DNA of 64,000 bases from Cytobacillus oceanisediminis 2691 (GTDB taxonomy: Bacteria > Bacillota > Bacilli > Bacillales > Cytobacillaceae). A program made the translations under genes and the position numbers. The DNA is taken from positions 620,001-684,000 of the forward strand of contig NZ_VEEP01000001.1 of the NCBI RefSeq assembly GCF_007678455.1, in the 5' to 3' direction. This document shows, piece after piece, positions 1-8,883 of this stretch (position 1 is its first letter; each line of letters starts with the position of its first letter). The notes under the pieces were generated by a model. That model was not told the DNA's origin. It saw only the letters and a program-made list of their open reading frames with translations, and made no database searches.

Positions 1-326
1 ACCGCAGGAAGATGGTCGTCATGCAGCCAAAGGAAGGAAACTTTTCTTCATTTCTCAATAAAGCAATGGGAAAAACAGACAGCTCGGGAGCTGGAAATGG
101 AGTTAAAGTAACAAGAATCATAGAAGACAGAGAAAACCCGCTCAAAATGATATATGATCCAGAGCATCCCGATGCAGATGCAGATGGCTATGTTGCATAT
201 CCCAATGTGGACCCCTTGAGAGAAATGGTGGATTTGATAAGCGCTACTCGCTCCTATGAAGCAAACGTCACAGTTTTCAACGCCTCTAAAGGCATGATGA
301 TGAAAGCACTTGAAATTGGAAAGTAA
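1..326 (+). CDS. flgC: FlgC, flagellar basal-body rod protein (5' truncated)
   Basis: Proximal rod subunit of the flagellar axle, exported through the flagellar type III system. The reading frame is open from base 3, so about 107 C-terminal codons of a protein usually near 150 residues are visible. The first visible residues, RRKMVVMQP, correspond to the middle of FlgC. The C-terminus has the rod/hook family signature: YPNVDPLREMVDLISATRSYEANV, written here as YPNVDPL then a helix ending in RSYEANV, followed by a short amphipathic tail (KGMMMKALEIGK). fliE begins 12 bp downstream, as expected in a fla/che operon. The start codon and any flgB lie outside the window. Confidence 0.96.
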   Translation, partial: RRKMVVMQPKEGNFSSFLNKAMGKTDSSGAGNGVKVTRIIEDRENPLKMIYDPEHPDADADGYVAYPNVDPLREMVDLISATRSYEANVTVFNASKGMMMKALEIGK

Positions 327-338
327 GGAGATAACTAA

Positions 339-650
339 ATGAACACAGCTGGGATCAATTCAGTAACCCAAATGGTCAAGCCGTTTGAAACAAAAGGGTC
401 TACTCCCACACCTACACCATACGAAGCGCAGAAAAGTTTTTCGTCCGTACTTAAGCAATCAATTGAAAATTTAAATCAAACCCAGCTTCAATCCGATATA
501 CTGACAGAAAAATTGGCGCGTGGAGAAAATGTTGACCTCCACCAGGTGATGATCGCAAGCCAAAAGGCAAGCATAACACTGCAGGCAACCATGGAAGTCA
601 GAAATAAAGTAATCGAAGCGTATCAGGAAATGATGAGAATGCAAGTTTAA
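339..650 (+). CDS. fliE: FliE, MS ring-rod junction protein
   Basis: Small (103 aa) flagellar protein that connects the FliF MS ring to the rod. The C-terminal half carries the family pattern: a Gln/Leu-rich helix, then GENVDLHQVMIASQKASI and a final helix with VRNKVIEAYQEMMRMQV. Length matches the family. The ATG at 339 follows GGAGATAACTAA, a good ribosome-binding site. It sits between flgC and fliF, the usual order in Bacillus. The 77-bp gap after it holds a hairpin next to the fliF ribosome-binding site. Confidence 0.96.
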   Translation: MNTAGINSVTQMVKPFETKGSTPTPTPYEAQKSFSSVLKQSIENLNQTQLQSDILTEKLARGENVDLHQVMIASQKASITLQATMEVRNKVIEAYQEMMRMQV

Positions 651-678
651 TATTATAGGCTAAAAACTAAGATTAGAT

Positions 679-717
679 CGGTTATTAGCTGTATAAAAAG
701 AAGAGACATAATAACCG
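679..717 (+). promoter_or_regulatory. Inverted repeat abutting the fliF ribosome-binding site
   Basis: A perfect 9-bp inverted repeat, CGGTTATTA at 679-687 and TAATAACCG at 709-717, separated by 21 nt. The right arm ends at the first G of the fliF Shine-Dalgarno run (GGGGG, 717-721; ATG at 728). There is no T-run after it, so it is not an intrinsic terminator. It could affect fliF translation or mRNA processing; that is inference. Confidence 0.5.
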
Positions 718-727
718 GGGGATTGAA

Positions 728-2323
728 ATGAAAGAAACCGTTCAAAAGTATCTACATACAATGAAGGATTTCTGGCAAGGGCGCACCAGAAAACAAAAAA
801 TAAGTATTGGGGCTTCTATTTTCTTTGTTTTGACCGTTGCCGTCCTTACCGCCTTTTTTGTAACAAGGACTTCCCTAGTTCCGCTTTATAGCAATTTATC
901 GCCCGCAGAGACTGGAACGATCAAAGAAAGTCTGGATGCCAGGGGCATTACATCTGAAATAACGGATGGCGGAAAAACCATCATGGTTCCCGAAGAGGCG
1001 GTCGATAGCTTGAAAGTAGAGCTGGCGGCTGAAGGGATTCCGAAATCTGGCAGTATCGATTATTCCTTCTTTAGCCAGAACGCAGGTATGGGCATGACAG
1101 ATAATGAGTTCAATGTATTGAAGCTTGAAGCCATGCAGACGGAATTGGCCAACTTGATGAAAGGAATCGACGGAGTAAATGATGCTAATGTAATGATTAA
1201 CCTTCCTGAAAAGGGGATATTCGTCAGTGATAATGCTGGGCCGGCTTCAGCATCCATCGTGCTAAATACAAGTCCGGGTTATCAATTCAAAGATGAACAG
1301 ATCACTGCTCTTTACCATCTGGTAGCAAAAAGTGTTCCGAATCTTCCTACAGATAATATCGTCATCATGAATCAGTTTTTTGAGTATTTTGATTTAAAAA
1401 ATGAAAAAAATTCCAGTGGTGCTACATTTGCCTCACAGCATGAAATAAAACAACAGATTGAAAGAGACGTCCAGAGACAAGTCCAAAACATGCTCGGAAC
1501 GCTTATGGGTCATGATAAAGTCGTTGTTTCAGTAACTGCCGATATTGACTTTACCCAGGAAAACAGGGAAGAAAACATTGTTGAGCCTGTTGATAAAGAA
1601 AATATGGAAGGCATCGCAATCAGTGCCCAGCGGATCACAGAGACATTCACCGGCAATGCAGATCAGGCTGGAGGAATTCCTGAAGGAGGAAATCCTGGTG
1701 AAACGACTGGTTCCCAATACCTTGAAGGAGCGACCGGGAACGGTGATTATGAGCGAGTGGAAGAGACCATTAATAATGAAGTAAGCAGGATCCGAAAAGA
1801 GATAACAGAAAGCCCGTACAAGGTGAGGGATTTGGGAATCCAGGTAATGGTTGAACCTCCGACTCCTGATGACCCTAATTCATTGCCTCAGGAAAGAAGA
1901 GAAGATATAACAAAAATCCTGGGTACGATTATAAGGACAACAATTGACAAAGATGCTCTTGGATCAGAGTTGACTGATGAATTGATCGAGGACAAAGTCG
2001 TCGTTTCTGTCCAGCCATTCAACGGCAAGGTTACATTTGATAATCAGGTTGTTGAAAAACTGCCTTGGTGGATATACCTCATTGGCGGGTTGCTGCTGGC
2101 GGCAATCGTGATTCTGTTGCTGTTATTCATGAGATCAAGAAAGAACAAATTGGAAGAAGAAGAGTATGTCATGGAAGAAAAGTATGAACCAATTCGTGTT
2201 CCTGATGTGAACAAGGAATTTGAGACAGAGGGCACAATGAAGAAAAAACAGCTGGAAAAAATGGCGAAAGAAAAGCCAGAGGATTTCGCGAAGCTATTGC
2301 GGACATGGATTTCTGAGGATTAG
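728..2323 (+). CDS. fliF: FliF, flagellar MS-ring protein
   Basis: Builds the membrane MS ring that houses the export gate and carries the FliG switch ring. The 531-residue length fits the family. Two membrane segments are visible: about residues 25-47 (KISIGASIFFVLTVAVLTAF) and about 446-467 (WWIYLIGGLLLAAIVILLLL). Between them lies the periplasmic ring-building region with a low-complexity Gly/Glu loop near residues 312-345. The charged C-terminal tail (about 64 residues, ending FAKLLRTWISED) is the known FliG-binding part in this family. ATG 728 is preceded by a CGGGGGATTGAA ribosome-binding site. fliG follows after 14 bp. Confidence 0.97.
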   Translation: MKETVQKYLHTMKDFWQGRTRKQKISIGASIFFVLTVAVLTAFFVTRTSLVPLYSNLSPAETGTIKESLDARGITSEITDGGKTIMVPEEAVDSLKVELAAEGIPKSGSIDYSFFSQNAGMGMTDNEFNVLKLEAMQTELANLMKGIDGVNDANVMINLPEKGIFVSDNAGPASASIVLNTSPGYQFKDEQITALYHLVAKSVPNLPTDNIVIMNQFFEYFDLKNEKNSSGATFASQHEIKQQIERDVQRQVQNMLGTLMGHDKVVVSVTADIDFTQENREENIVEPVDKENMEGIAISAQRITETFTGNADQAGGIPEGGNPGETTGSQYLEGATGNGDYERVEETINNEVSRIRKEITESPYKVRDLGIQVMVEPPTPDDPNSLPQERREDITKILGTIIRTTIDKDALGSELTDELIEDKVVVSVQPFNGKVTFDNQVVEKLPWWIYLIGGLLLAAIVILLLLFMRSRKNKLEEEEYVMEEKYEPIRVPDVNKEFETEGTMKKKQLEKMAKEKPEDFAKLLRTWISED

Positions 2324-2337
2324 GAGGAGGACCAACA

Positions 2338-3351
2338 GTGAGGAAAGACCAAAAAGAATTAACCGGAAAACAGAAGGCAGCCATCCTCCTGATCTCGCTT
2401 GGACCAGATGTTTCTGCTTCGGTATACAAGCATTTAAGTGAAGAAGAAATCGAGAAGCTTACACTTGAAATCTCAGGTGTGAAAAAAGTGGATTCCATCG
2501 CAAAGGAAGAAATTCTTGAAGAGTTTCATAACATTGCCCTGGCGCAGGATTACATCACCCAGGGTGGAATCGGATATGCGAAAACGGTCTTAGAAAAAGC
2601 ATTAGGAAACGATCAGGCAGCGGTGATCATCAATAGATTGACCTCATCACTGCAAGTAAGGCCGTTTGATTTTGCGCGTAAAGCCGATGCTGGCCAGATT
2701 CTCAATTTCATACAAAATGAACATCCGCAAACGATCGCACTGATCCTTTCTTATTTGGACTCCGCCCAGGCCGGCCAGATTTTATCTGAACTGCCGCAGG
2801 AAGTACAGGCGGATATTGCCCGTCGTATTGCAGTGATGGACAGTACATCGCCGGAAATCATTAATGAGGTTGAACAAATCCTTGAAAGAAAGCTGTCAGC
2901 TACGGTCACGCAGGATTATACTCAAACAGGCGGAATCGAGGCTGTTGTTGATGTGTTGAACGGTGTAGACCGTGCAACCGAGCGCACAATTCTCGATGCC
3001 CTGGAAATCCAGGACCCTGAGCTTGCTGAGGAAATCAAAAAGCGGATGTTCGTATTTGAAGATATTGTCACACTTGATAACCGCGCGATCCAGCGTGTTA
3101 TCCGCGATTGTGAAAATGAAGATCTTATGCTTGCTCTTAAGGTTTCAAGTGATGAGGTCAAGGAGATTGTCTTTAAAAACATGTCTAAACGCATGGTTGA
3201 AACCTTCCAGGATGAAATGGAATTCATGGGCCCTGTAAGGCTTCGCGATGTGGAAGAGGCCCAATCAAGGATTGTCGCCATCATTCGCCGCCTGGAGGAA
3301 GCCGGTGAAATCGTCATTGCCCGTGGCGGAGGGGATGATATCATTGTCTAG
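2338..3351 (+). CDS. fliG: FliG, flagellar motor switch/torque protein
   Basis: Rotor protein that couples stator ion flow to rotation. It is 337 aa, the usual length, and starts with GTG at 2338 after a GAGGAGG ribosome-binding site. The middle domain has the conserved EHPQ motif at residues 128-131 (QNEHPQTIALILSYL). The C-terminal domain carries the charged torque helix, with KRMVETFQDEMEFMGPVRL followed by DVEEAQ. It lies between fliF, its anchor, and fliH. Its stop codon overlaps the start of fliH by 8 bp, suggesting translational coupling. Confidence 0.97.
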   Translation: MRKDQKELTGKQKAAILLISLGPDVSASVYKHLSEEEIEKLTLEISGVKKVDSIAKEEILEEFHNIALAQDYITQGGIGYAKTVLEKALGNDQAAVIINRLTSSLQVRPFDFARKADAGQILNFIQNEHPQTIALILSYLDSAQAGQILSELPQEVQADIARRIAVMDSTSPEIINEVEQILERKLSATVTQDYTQTGGIEAVVDVLNGVDRATERTILDALEIQDPELAEEIKKRMFVFEDIVTLDNRAIQRVIRDCENEDLMLALKVSSDEVKEIVFKNMSKRMVETFQDEMEFMGPVRLRDVEEAQSRIVAIIRRLEEAGEIVIARGGGDDIIV

Positions 3352-4108
3352 GCTAATCAAATCACAGTTCACCAGTACTTTGCCAACAGAGAAGAAAGTC
3401 ATTTCCATCAAGATGCTGGAAACTTCCTTAGAGGCAGAAACGGCTTCACCTGTATTCACCCATACAGAGGACGAGAGGAAGAGAATCCTAGATAACGCGT
3501 TAATGGAAGCGAATCATATCTTTTCAAAGGCGATGGAGGAAGCCGATCTTATCAGGAAGCAAGTTGAATTGGAAAAGCAGGATTGGGAGAGGCAAAAAAA
3601 TCTTCTGGCGGAAGAATCCAGACAATCGGGTTTTGAACAGGGATTCCAAGATGGCAGACATCAAGGCTACGAAGAATACCGTCAGGCAATAATGTTTGCG
3701 CAAGAAACGGTGGAAGCGGCAAAACAGGATTATCAGAACCATATCGATTCATCGGAAAAAGTGATTCTCGACCTTGGGGTAAAAATCGCTGGGAAGATCA
3801 TTGGAGAAAAACTGGCCGCTGAAGAAGGATTCCTTCCGCTTGTTAAAAGAGCGTTGAAAAACGCAAGGGATTATAAGGATATTCAGCTCCATGTCCATCC
3901 GAATCATTATCAGGAATTGCTTGCACACAAAGAAGAATTGATCGCTATCTTCCCAAAAGAGATTGTGTTCTATATCTATCCAGATGATGAACTGGAAGAA
4001 TCGGCCTGCGTGATCGAGTCTGAAAATGGCAGGACTGATGCGAGTGTGGACAGCCAGTTAGAGGAAATCAAGAATAAACTTTTCGAGATTTTGGAGAGTG
4101 AACTATAG
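3344..4108 (+). CDS. fliH: FliH, negative regulator/stator of the export ATPase
   Basis: Peripheral stalk that binds FliI and tethers it to the export gate and C-ring. I place the start at TTG 3344 (MSRLIKSQFTST), with GGAGGGG about 9 bp upstream, giving 254 aa. The frame stays open further upstream, but that part only reads through fliG in another frame. A long Glu/Lys/Gln-rich coiled-coil segment runs from about residue 40 to 120 and includes the Gly-rich stretch SGFEQGFQDGRHQGYEEY. The C-terminal domain resembles V-type ATPase subunit E. The fliI start overlaps its stop codon by one base. Confidence 0.93.
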   Translation: MSRLIKSQFTSTLPTEKKVISIKMLETSLEAETASPVFTHTEDERKRILDNALMEANHIFSKAMEEADLIRKQVELEKQDWERQKNLLAEESRQSGFEQGFQDGRHQGYEEYRQAIMFAQETVEAAKQDYQNHIDSSEKVILDLGVKIAGKIIGEKLAAEEGFLPLVKRALKNARDYKDIQLHVHPNHYQELLAHKEELIAIFPKEIVFYIYPDDELEESACVIESENGRTDASVDSQLEEIKNKLFEILESEL

Positions 4109-5421
4109 TGAAGGCTGAGGATTTATTGCAGCATGTCGACTCGTTGGATAGCTTCAAGCGCTATGGCAGGGTCAAGCGGGTAGTCGGCTTGATGATCGAG
4201 TCTCAAGGTCCTGAAAGTTCAATCGGAGATGTTTGTTTTATCCATGTAGGCACAAAGAAGAAACGGAAAATCCAGGCAGAGGTCGTTGGTTTTAAAGATG
4301 AAAATGTCATTCTGATGCCTTATACATCTCTTCATGATATCTCGCCTGGAAGTCTAGTGGAAACTACAATGAAACCACTTGAAATAAAAGCTGGACCGGG
4401 CTTGATCGGGAAAGTCGTTGATTCTCTGGGAGTCCCATTGGATCAATCCAGTCTTCCGAAAGGACTTGCCTCGGTTCCTACGGAGCAAGATCCACCCAAC
4501 CCTTTGAGCAGGCCGCCAATCTCAGAACCTATCGAAGTGGGAGTCAGGATGATTGACAGTCTGCTGACAGTTGGCAATGGCCAGCGTGTTGGGATATTCG
4601 CGGGTAGTGGCGTTGGGAAAAGTACATTGCTGGGGATGATTGCGAGAAACACCACCGCAGACCTGAATGTCATCGGGCTGATCGGAGAACGTGGAAGGGA
4701 AGTAAGGGAGTTCATTGAACGCGACTTAGGGCCTGAAGGTTTAAAGCGTTCGATTGTCGTTGTTGCAACATCAGATCAGCCGGCATTGATGCGGATCAAA
4801 GGGGCTTATACGGCAACCGCGATCGCAGAATATTTTCGCGATAAGGGCCTGAATGTCATGCTCATGATGGATTCAGTAACACGAGTCGCGATGGCTCAGC
4901 GTGAAGTTGGTCTTGCTGTTGGCGAACCCCCAACCACCAAAGGCTACACTCCGTCGGTGTTCGCGATCCTTTCAAGGCTTCTCGAAAGAACAGGTACCAA
5001 TGAATATGGGTCAATCACTGGCTTCTATACTGTCCTTGTCGATGGAGATGATATGAATGAGCCGATTGCGGATACGGTCCGGGGAATCCTGGATGGCCAT
5101 TTTGTACTGGACAGGGACTTAGCCAATAAAGGCCAGTACCCTGCAGTGAATGTCCTGAAAAGTATCAGCAGGATCATGAACAATATTGTCAGCGATGATC
5201 ATGTCAAGGCTGCTGAGAGATTGAGGGAATTATTAAGCACCTATATAAACTCTGAGGATTTGATCAATATAGGGGCATATAAGAAAGGCACGTCTGCAGA
5301 AATCGATGAAGCCATTACGAGATATCCTCAAATACTGAATTTTTTGAAGCAGAGTACGAATGAAAAGGTCTCGATCAATGAGAGTGTGGAGGCTTTATTG
5401 CAGCTAGTAAGGAAAGGTTGA
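4108..5421 (+). CDS. fliI: FliI, flagellar type III export ATPase
   Basis: Hexameric ATPase, F1-beta-like, that energises early steps of flagellar export. It is 437 aa with a GTG start at 4108. The Walker A motif AGSGVGKST lies at residues 165-173, the Walker B strand LNVMLMMDSVTR near residue 250, and the family signature with REVGLAVGEPPTTKGYTPSVF follows. The N-terminal beta domain and C-terminal helical domain are both present. It is flanked by its regulator FliH and by FliJ, the gamma-like central stalk, forming a complete ATPase set. Confidence 0.98.
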   Translation: MKAEDLLQHVDSLDSFKRYGRVKRVVGLMIESQGPESSIGDVCFIHVGTKKKRKIQAEVVGFKDENVILMPYTSLHDISPGSLVETTMKPLEIKAGPGLIGKVVDSLGVPLDQSSLPKGLASVPTEQDPPNPLSRPPISEPIEVGVRMIDSLLTVGNGQRVGIFAGSGVGKSTLLGMIARNTTADLNVIGLIGERGREVREFIERDLGPEGLKRSIVVVATSDQPALMRIKGAYTATAIAEYFRDKGLNVMLMMDSVTRVAMAQREVGLAVGEPPTTKGYTPSVFAILSRLLERTGTNEYGSITGFYTVLVDGDDMNEPIADTVRGILDGHFVLDRDLANKGQYPAVNVLKSISRIMNNIVSDDHVKAAERLRELLSTYINSEDLINIGAYKKGTSAEIDEAITRYPQILNFLKQSTNEKVSINESVEALLQLVRKG

Positions 5422-5428
5422 TTGTTCA

Positions 5429-5875
5429 ATGCGTTATCAATACAAATTTGATAAAATCCTATCTCTCAAATCAAGAGAAATGGACGAGGCACAAGTCGTA
5501 TACCAAGATTCAGTCAAAAGGTTCGAAGATGCAGCTGAAAGACTTTATGAACTTTTAAAGAAAAAAGAGGATCTTGAGAGCTTCCAGTCAGACAGGCTTT
5601 TAGGAGGTTTGCCGGTACAGGAAATACGCCACCATCAGCAATTTATCGGCAATCTGGAAAAATCGATTGCGCATTATCAAAAAGTTGTGATGAACGCGAG
5701 AAATATAATGAACTTTCAGCAAATGCAACTGATGGAAAAGAACAAGGAAGTCAAAAAGTACGAAAAAATCAAAGAGAAAGACCATCTCCAGTTTCTTGCG
5801 AATGAAAAATATGTCGAGAGCAGGATGATGGACGAAGTCTCGATTCAGCAATACATGAACCGGGAAATAAGGTGA
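5429..5875 (+). CDS. fliJ: FliJ, flagellar export chaperone/central stalk
   Basis: A 148-aa, highly charged, almost entirely helical protein without membrane segments. The N-terminus YQYKFDKILSLKSREMDEAQ matches the FliJ family start. FliJ forms an antiparallel coiled coil in the centre of the FliI hexamer and escorts cargo to FlhA. Position directly after fliI (7-bp gap) and length support the call more than any catalytic motif could, because the family has none. Confidence 0.92.
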   Translation: MRYQYKFDKILSLKSREMDEAQVVYQDSVKRFEDAAERLYELLKKKEDLESFQSDRLLGGLPVQEIRHHQQFIGNLEKSIAHYQKVVMNARNIMNFQQMQLMEKNKEVKKYEKIKEKDHLQFLANEKYVESRMMDEVSIQQYMNREIR

Positions 5876-5879
5876 TTAA

Positions 5880-6479
5880 ATGGCAGAGAGCATGGAGGAA
5901 AAAGAAAACCAGCGTGAGAGTAAGTTCCAGGGTTTTTTGCTCGTAGTAGCAATACCGATTTTATTTGCGATTGTTGTGGCTTTGGTTGCCCTTTCCTTTC
6001 TCGGAATCAATATTTTTGAAACAGCAAAGGATATCGGCGGCAGGGTCCCATTCCTATCAGAAATCGTGAATGAGGATAAGCAGCCTTCAGTTGAGGAGTT
6101 CCAAAAAAATATTGTCAGTCTGGAAGCAGAGATAAAGGATCGTGAAGCTAAAGTGGAACAGCTTCAGTCCAAAATCGAAAGCAAAGATACACAGCTGAAA
6201 AGGATCGAGCTCGAGAAAACCCAGCTCCAGGCGCAGATAGAGGAATTGACTGCAATCAAGGAAGAAAACAAACGAGCCTTTCGGGAAATTGTCAAAACGT
6301 ATGAAACGATGTCAGCCAAAAATGCCGCAGCAATTGTTTCTAAAATGGACTCAGATGAAGCGGTAAAGATCCTGACAAATATCAAACCCGAATCACTTGC
6401 TGCAATCATGGAAAAGCTTCCGGCAGATGTAGCAGCAAAGTATACGGAATTTTTGACTAACGAAACCGAAAGCAATTAG
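5880..6479 (+). CDS. ylxF: MotE-like membrane protein (YlxF family)
   Basis: A 199-aa protein with one membrane segment at about residues 20-43 (FLLVVAIPILFAIVVALVAL), a coiled coil from about 75 to 140 rich in Glu/Lys/Gln, and a C-terminal domain resembling the MgtE N-domain (MSAKNAAAIVSKMDSDEAV, then ILTNIKPESLAAIMEKLPADVAA). This architecture is that of YlxF in B. subtilis and MotE-type proteins, which are thought to act in flagellar assembly or stator function. It lies between fliJ and fliK. The exact role is not established from sequence. Confidence 0.85.
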   Translation: MAESMEEKENQRESKFQGFLLVVAIPILFAIVVALVALSFLGINIFETAKDIGGRVPFLSEIVNEDKQPSVEEFQKNIVSLEAEIKDREAKVEQLQSKIESKDTQLKRIELEKTQLQAQIEELTAIKEENKRAFREIVKTYETMSAKNAAAIVSKMDSDEAVKILTNIKPESLAAIMEKLPADVAAKYTEFLTNETESN

Positions 6480-6508
6480 AGAGTTGTATTTTGAAAGGGG
6501 GTGAAAAC

Positions 6509-7750
6509 ATGGAAGTTGGAGGTCTTGGGTTCTTTAATAGTGTCGCAGCCGTAAAACAGCCTGCAGCCGGCAAGAGTGAATTGGAAGGCGGTTTTGCTGG
6601 CATGATGGCAATGGTCCTTTCAGGGGCAAATGGCTCAAAGATTGCTGAAATACCAGGACAAGATACAAAAGCATTGGAGAGTCTGGCAGACTTGGCTGGC
6701 TTTTTGAACACTGAGGACCTGTTGGATTTGGAAGATGGACTGAAGCTGATGGAATCACTTATGGCAGATTCAGAAAATCTTTTAGGCAAGGCTCTTTCCC
6801 ATCTGGGAATCAGCATGGACCAAGTTCAGCAGCTGCTTCAGAAATGGCCTGGGAACAATGAGGAAAAGACAGACAATGTTCCGGAAGATGAATTGCTGGC
6901 GTCTCTTGCCGCTATCCTGGCTGGAATCGCAAATTTGCCAAAAAAAGAACTCGCCGCCAGGCTTGATACCAATGATGTTGAAACCATCAAGGTTCTAAAG
7001 CTGTATGAGCTGATGTCAAAGTATGCTGATGGCTATGAATCTAAGAAAACAGCATTACTGAAGGAGTCAATGCAAAACCTCGAGGAAGGTTTGACTAGTC
7101 TTTTAAAGCCTGATAACCGAAGTGGCCAAGAATATATCCAAAATCGATTTACCCAGTTAGCGAGAGAGTTAAACCTGTTAGATGCGAAAAAAACAAATTT
7201 TTTAGAGGTTAATAGTTTAGCAGAAACTGGATCGTCGATTAAGGCCGATGGGCAAACAGGGGCTGTCACATTTCTTCCGCAAATGGCAAGAGCTGAGCAG
7301 CTTACATTGATGATGAATAGTCCTGAAAGGCCGGTTTCCGCAGAGCAATTAATGAAACAATTCGAATCGATTCTCTCAAGGTCTCAATTCATGAGTAGCG
7401 GCGGAACACAAAAACTATTCATAAAATTGTTTCCAGATCACCTGGGCAGCATTCGGGTAGAGTTATTCCAAAAAGACCAGACAATGATGGCCAGAATCAT
7501 TACTACTTCAGGCAGTGCAAAAGAAACATTGGAATCCCATATTAACGGTCTCAAACAGGCTTTTGCTGCCCAAAACCTTTCAGTCGACAGAATCGAAGTT
7601 ACCCAGCAGCAGGCACAACAAGAACGTTTCCTGAATAGAGATTCCCAGCAGCAGGAAAGACAGCCTGACACCAGGGAACCGGAAAAGAAAGAAGAACAAG
7701 GGGATTTTAACCTTACTTTCGAGGAAGCACTGCTGAATACAGAAGCATAG
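6509..7750 (+). CDS. fliK: FliK, hook-length control protein
   Basis: Secreted ruler that measures the hook and switches FlhB export specificity. I choose ATG 6509 (MEVGGLGFFNSV), which has AAAGGGGGTGA 4-5 bp upstream; an in-frame TTG at 6491 overlaps that site. The 413-aa protein has a variable, Ala/Leu-rich N-terminal ruler and a C-terminal Flg_hook domain near residues 290-380, with LFIKLFPDHLGSIRVELFQ and LESHINGLKQAFAAQNLSV. The extreme C-terminus is Gln/Glu-rich, common in FliK. Confidence 0.93.
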   Translation: MEVGGLGFFNSVAAVKQPAAGKSELEGGFAGMMAMVLSGANGSKIAEIPGQDTKALESLADLAGFLNTEDLLDLEDGLKLMESLMADSENLLGKALSHLGISMDQVQQLLQKWPGNNEEKTDNVPEDELLASLAAILAGIANLPKKELAARLDTNDVETIKVLKLYELMSKYADGYESKKTALLKESMQNLEEGLTSLLKPDNRSGQEYIQNRFTQLARELNLLDAKKTNFLEVNSLAETGSSIKADGQTGAVTFLPQMARAEQLTLMMNSPERPVSAEQLMKQFESILSRSQFMSSGGTQKLFIKLFPDHLGSIRVELFQKDQTMMARIITTSGSAKETLESHINGLKQAFAAQNLSVDRIEVTQQQAQQERFLNRDSQQQERQPDTREPEKKEEQGDFNLTFEEALLNTEA

Positions 7751-7760
7751 GAGAAATACC

Positions 7761-8390
7761 ATGGTGAACTCAATTAATTCTTCTTATCTGCTATCGAATC
7801 TTCAAAAGGAAAGGAAAGCAGGTTCGGATATTCTTGGGAAAGATGATTTTTTGAAGATCCTGATGACCCAGCTTCAGAACCAGGATCCTTTGAATCCGAT
7901 GCAGGATAAAGATTTTATAGCACAAATGGCAACATTTTCGACACTTGAGCAAATAACGAATATGGGAAAATCCATCGACCGATTTGTACAGGCTGAACAG
8001 CAAAACAAAATGATTTCCTACAGCCAGTTTGTAGGCAAGGAGATTACTTGGCACAAGATTGATTCTGCTGACGGCCAGGAAACGATTAAACAAGGAAATG
8101 GAAAAGTTGCCTCTGTCCAGTTCAAGGAAGATACAGTTTCTTTTATTCTTGAAGATGGCACTGTTCTGGAACCCGCGAATATTTCGCAAATCAATGAGCT
8201 TTCAAGTGAAAACCATATGCTGCAGGCGAGCATGCTGATTGGCAAATCTGTTACCTATGTAGATGAAAATAAACAAGAGAAATCAGCTAATGTCCTGTCT
8301 GTCTCATTTAAAAATGGAAAGACATCCTATTTGCTGGATGATGAGAATAAAACAAGCATCATTTCTTCACAAATCACCAAAATTCAATGA
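7761..8390 (+). CDS. flgD: FlgD, hook-capping scaffold protein
   Basis: Cap required for polymerisation of FlgE into the hook. At 209 aa it is longer than the B. subtilis protein (about 140 aa by recollection) and closer to the common bacterial length. The N-terminus has the FlgD signature DDFLKILMTQLQNQDPLNPM followed by FIAQMATFSTLEQI. The C-terminal half is beta-rich (VGKEITWHKI...; SVTYVDENKQEKSANVLSV), like the FlgD Ig/tudor region. ATG 7761 follows TAGGAGAAATACC. It sits between fliK and flgE. Confidence 0.93.
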   Translation: MVNSINSSYLLSNLQKERKAGSDILGKDDFLKILMTQLQNQDPLNPMQDKDFIAQMATFSTLEQITNMGKSIDRFVQAEQQNKMISYSQFVGKEITWHKIDSADGQETIKQGNGKVASVQFKEDTVSFILEDGTVLEPANISQINELSSENHMLQASMLIGKSVTYVDENKQEKSANVLSVSFKNGKTSYLLDDENKTSIISSQITKIQ

Positions 8391-8407
8391 CCTAAGGAAG
8401 TGAGGTA

Positions 8408-8797
8408 ATGGATAAAACAAATTTTCGTCCAATTCATTCACTGCCTGTTAACAGGACAAACCAAAAACCTGTGAAAGCCAACAACTTTACGCAAACACCT
8501 TTTTCCTTGCAATTGCAAAATGCCATCCAATCGAAGAATGGACTGACCATTAGCAAGCATGCAACTGAACGGCTGGAGCAGCGGGGAATAAGTATTTCCC
8601 AGGAGCGCTGGAACAGGATAGAGGAGAAAGTCAGTCAGGCGAAGGCCAAGGGCGTGAGTGATTCGCTTGTCCTGCTGAAAGACGCAGCGCTGATTGTCAG
8701 TGCGAAAAACAACACCGTCATCACTGCGATGGGAAGGCAGGAAGCGGCAGAACAAATTTTCACCAATATAAATGGAACGATTGTGATGGATAATTAA
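8408..8797 (+). CDS. Flagellar operon protein, TIGR02530 type
   Basis: A 129-aa soluble protein whose C-terminal two thirds (from about residue 45: LTISKHATERLEQRGISIS, then VSQAKAKGVSDSLVLLKDAALIVS and NNTVITAMGR) match what I recall as the TIGR02530 flagellar operon protein family. Its position between flgD and flgE is typical for Bacillaceae and Clostridia that have it. I do not recall a counterpart in the B. subtilis 168 operon. Molecular function is unknown; a role in hook assembly is only inferred from position. Confidence 0.8.
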   Translation: MDKTNFRPIHSLPVNRTNQKPVKANNFTQTPFSLQLQNAIQSKNGLTISKHATERLEQRGISISQERWNRIEEKVSQAKAKGVSDSLVLLKDAALIVSAKNNTVITAMGRQEAAEQIFTNINGTIVMDN

Positions 8798-8831
8798 AAA
8801 ATACTAAATGGCTGGACCTTCACGGAGGCCT

Positions 8832-8857
8832 GGGCTGTGGACCGATTGAAGCAGCCC
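8832..8857 (+). promoter_or_regulatory. Hairpin upstream of flgE
   Basis: Inverted repeat GGGCTG (8832-8837) and CAGCCC (8852-8857) with a 14-nt loop, 26 bp before the flgE start and ahead of its GAAAGGAG ribosome-binding site. No T-run follows. A second hairpin with a GGGCT/AGCCC base follows flgE at 10114-10140. Confidence 0.35.
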
Positions 8858-8883
8858 CTAAATCGAAAGGAGTTTTACAAGTT

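Noticed and set aside
1516-1545. Sigma-D-like TAAA and exact GCCGATAT inside fliF
   Set aside because: The spacer is 18 bp, longer than the usual 14-16, and the bases encode a conserved part of FliF. Another GCCGATAT in cheD (near 25468) has no TAAA at proper distance either.
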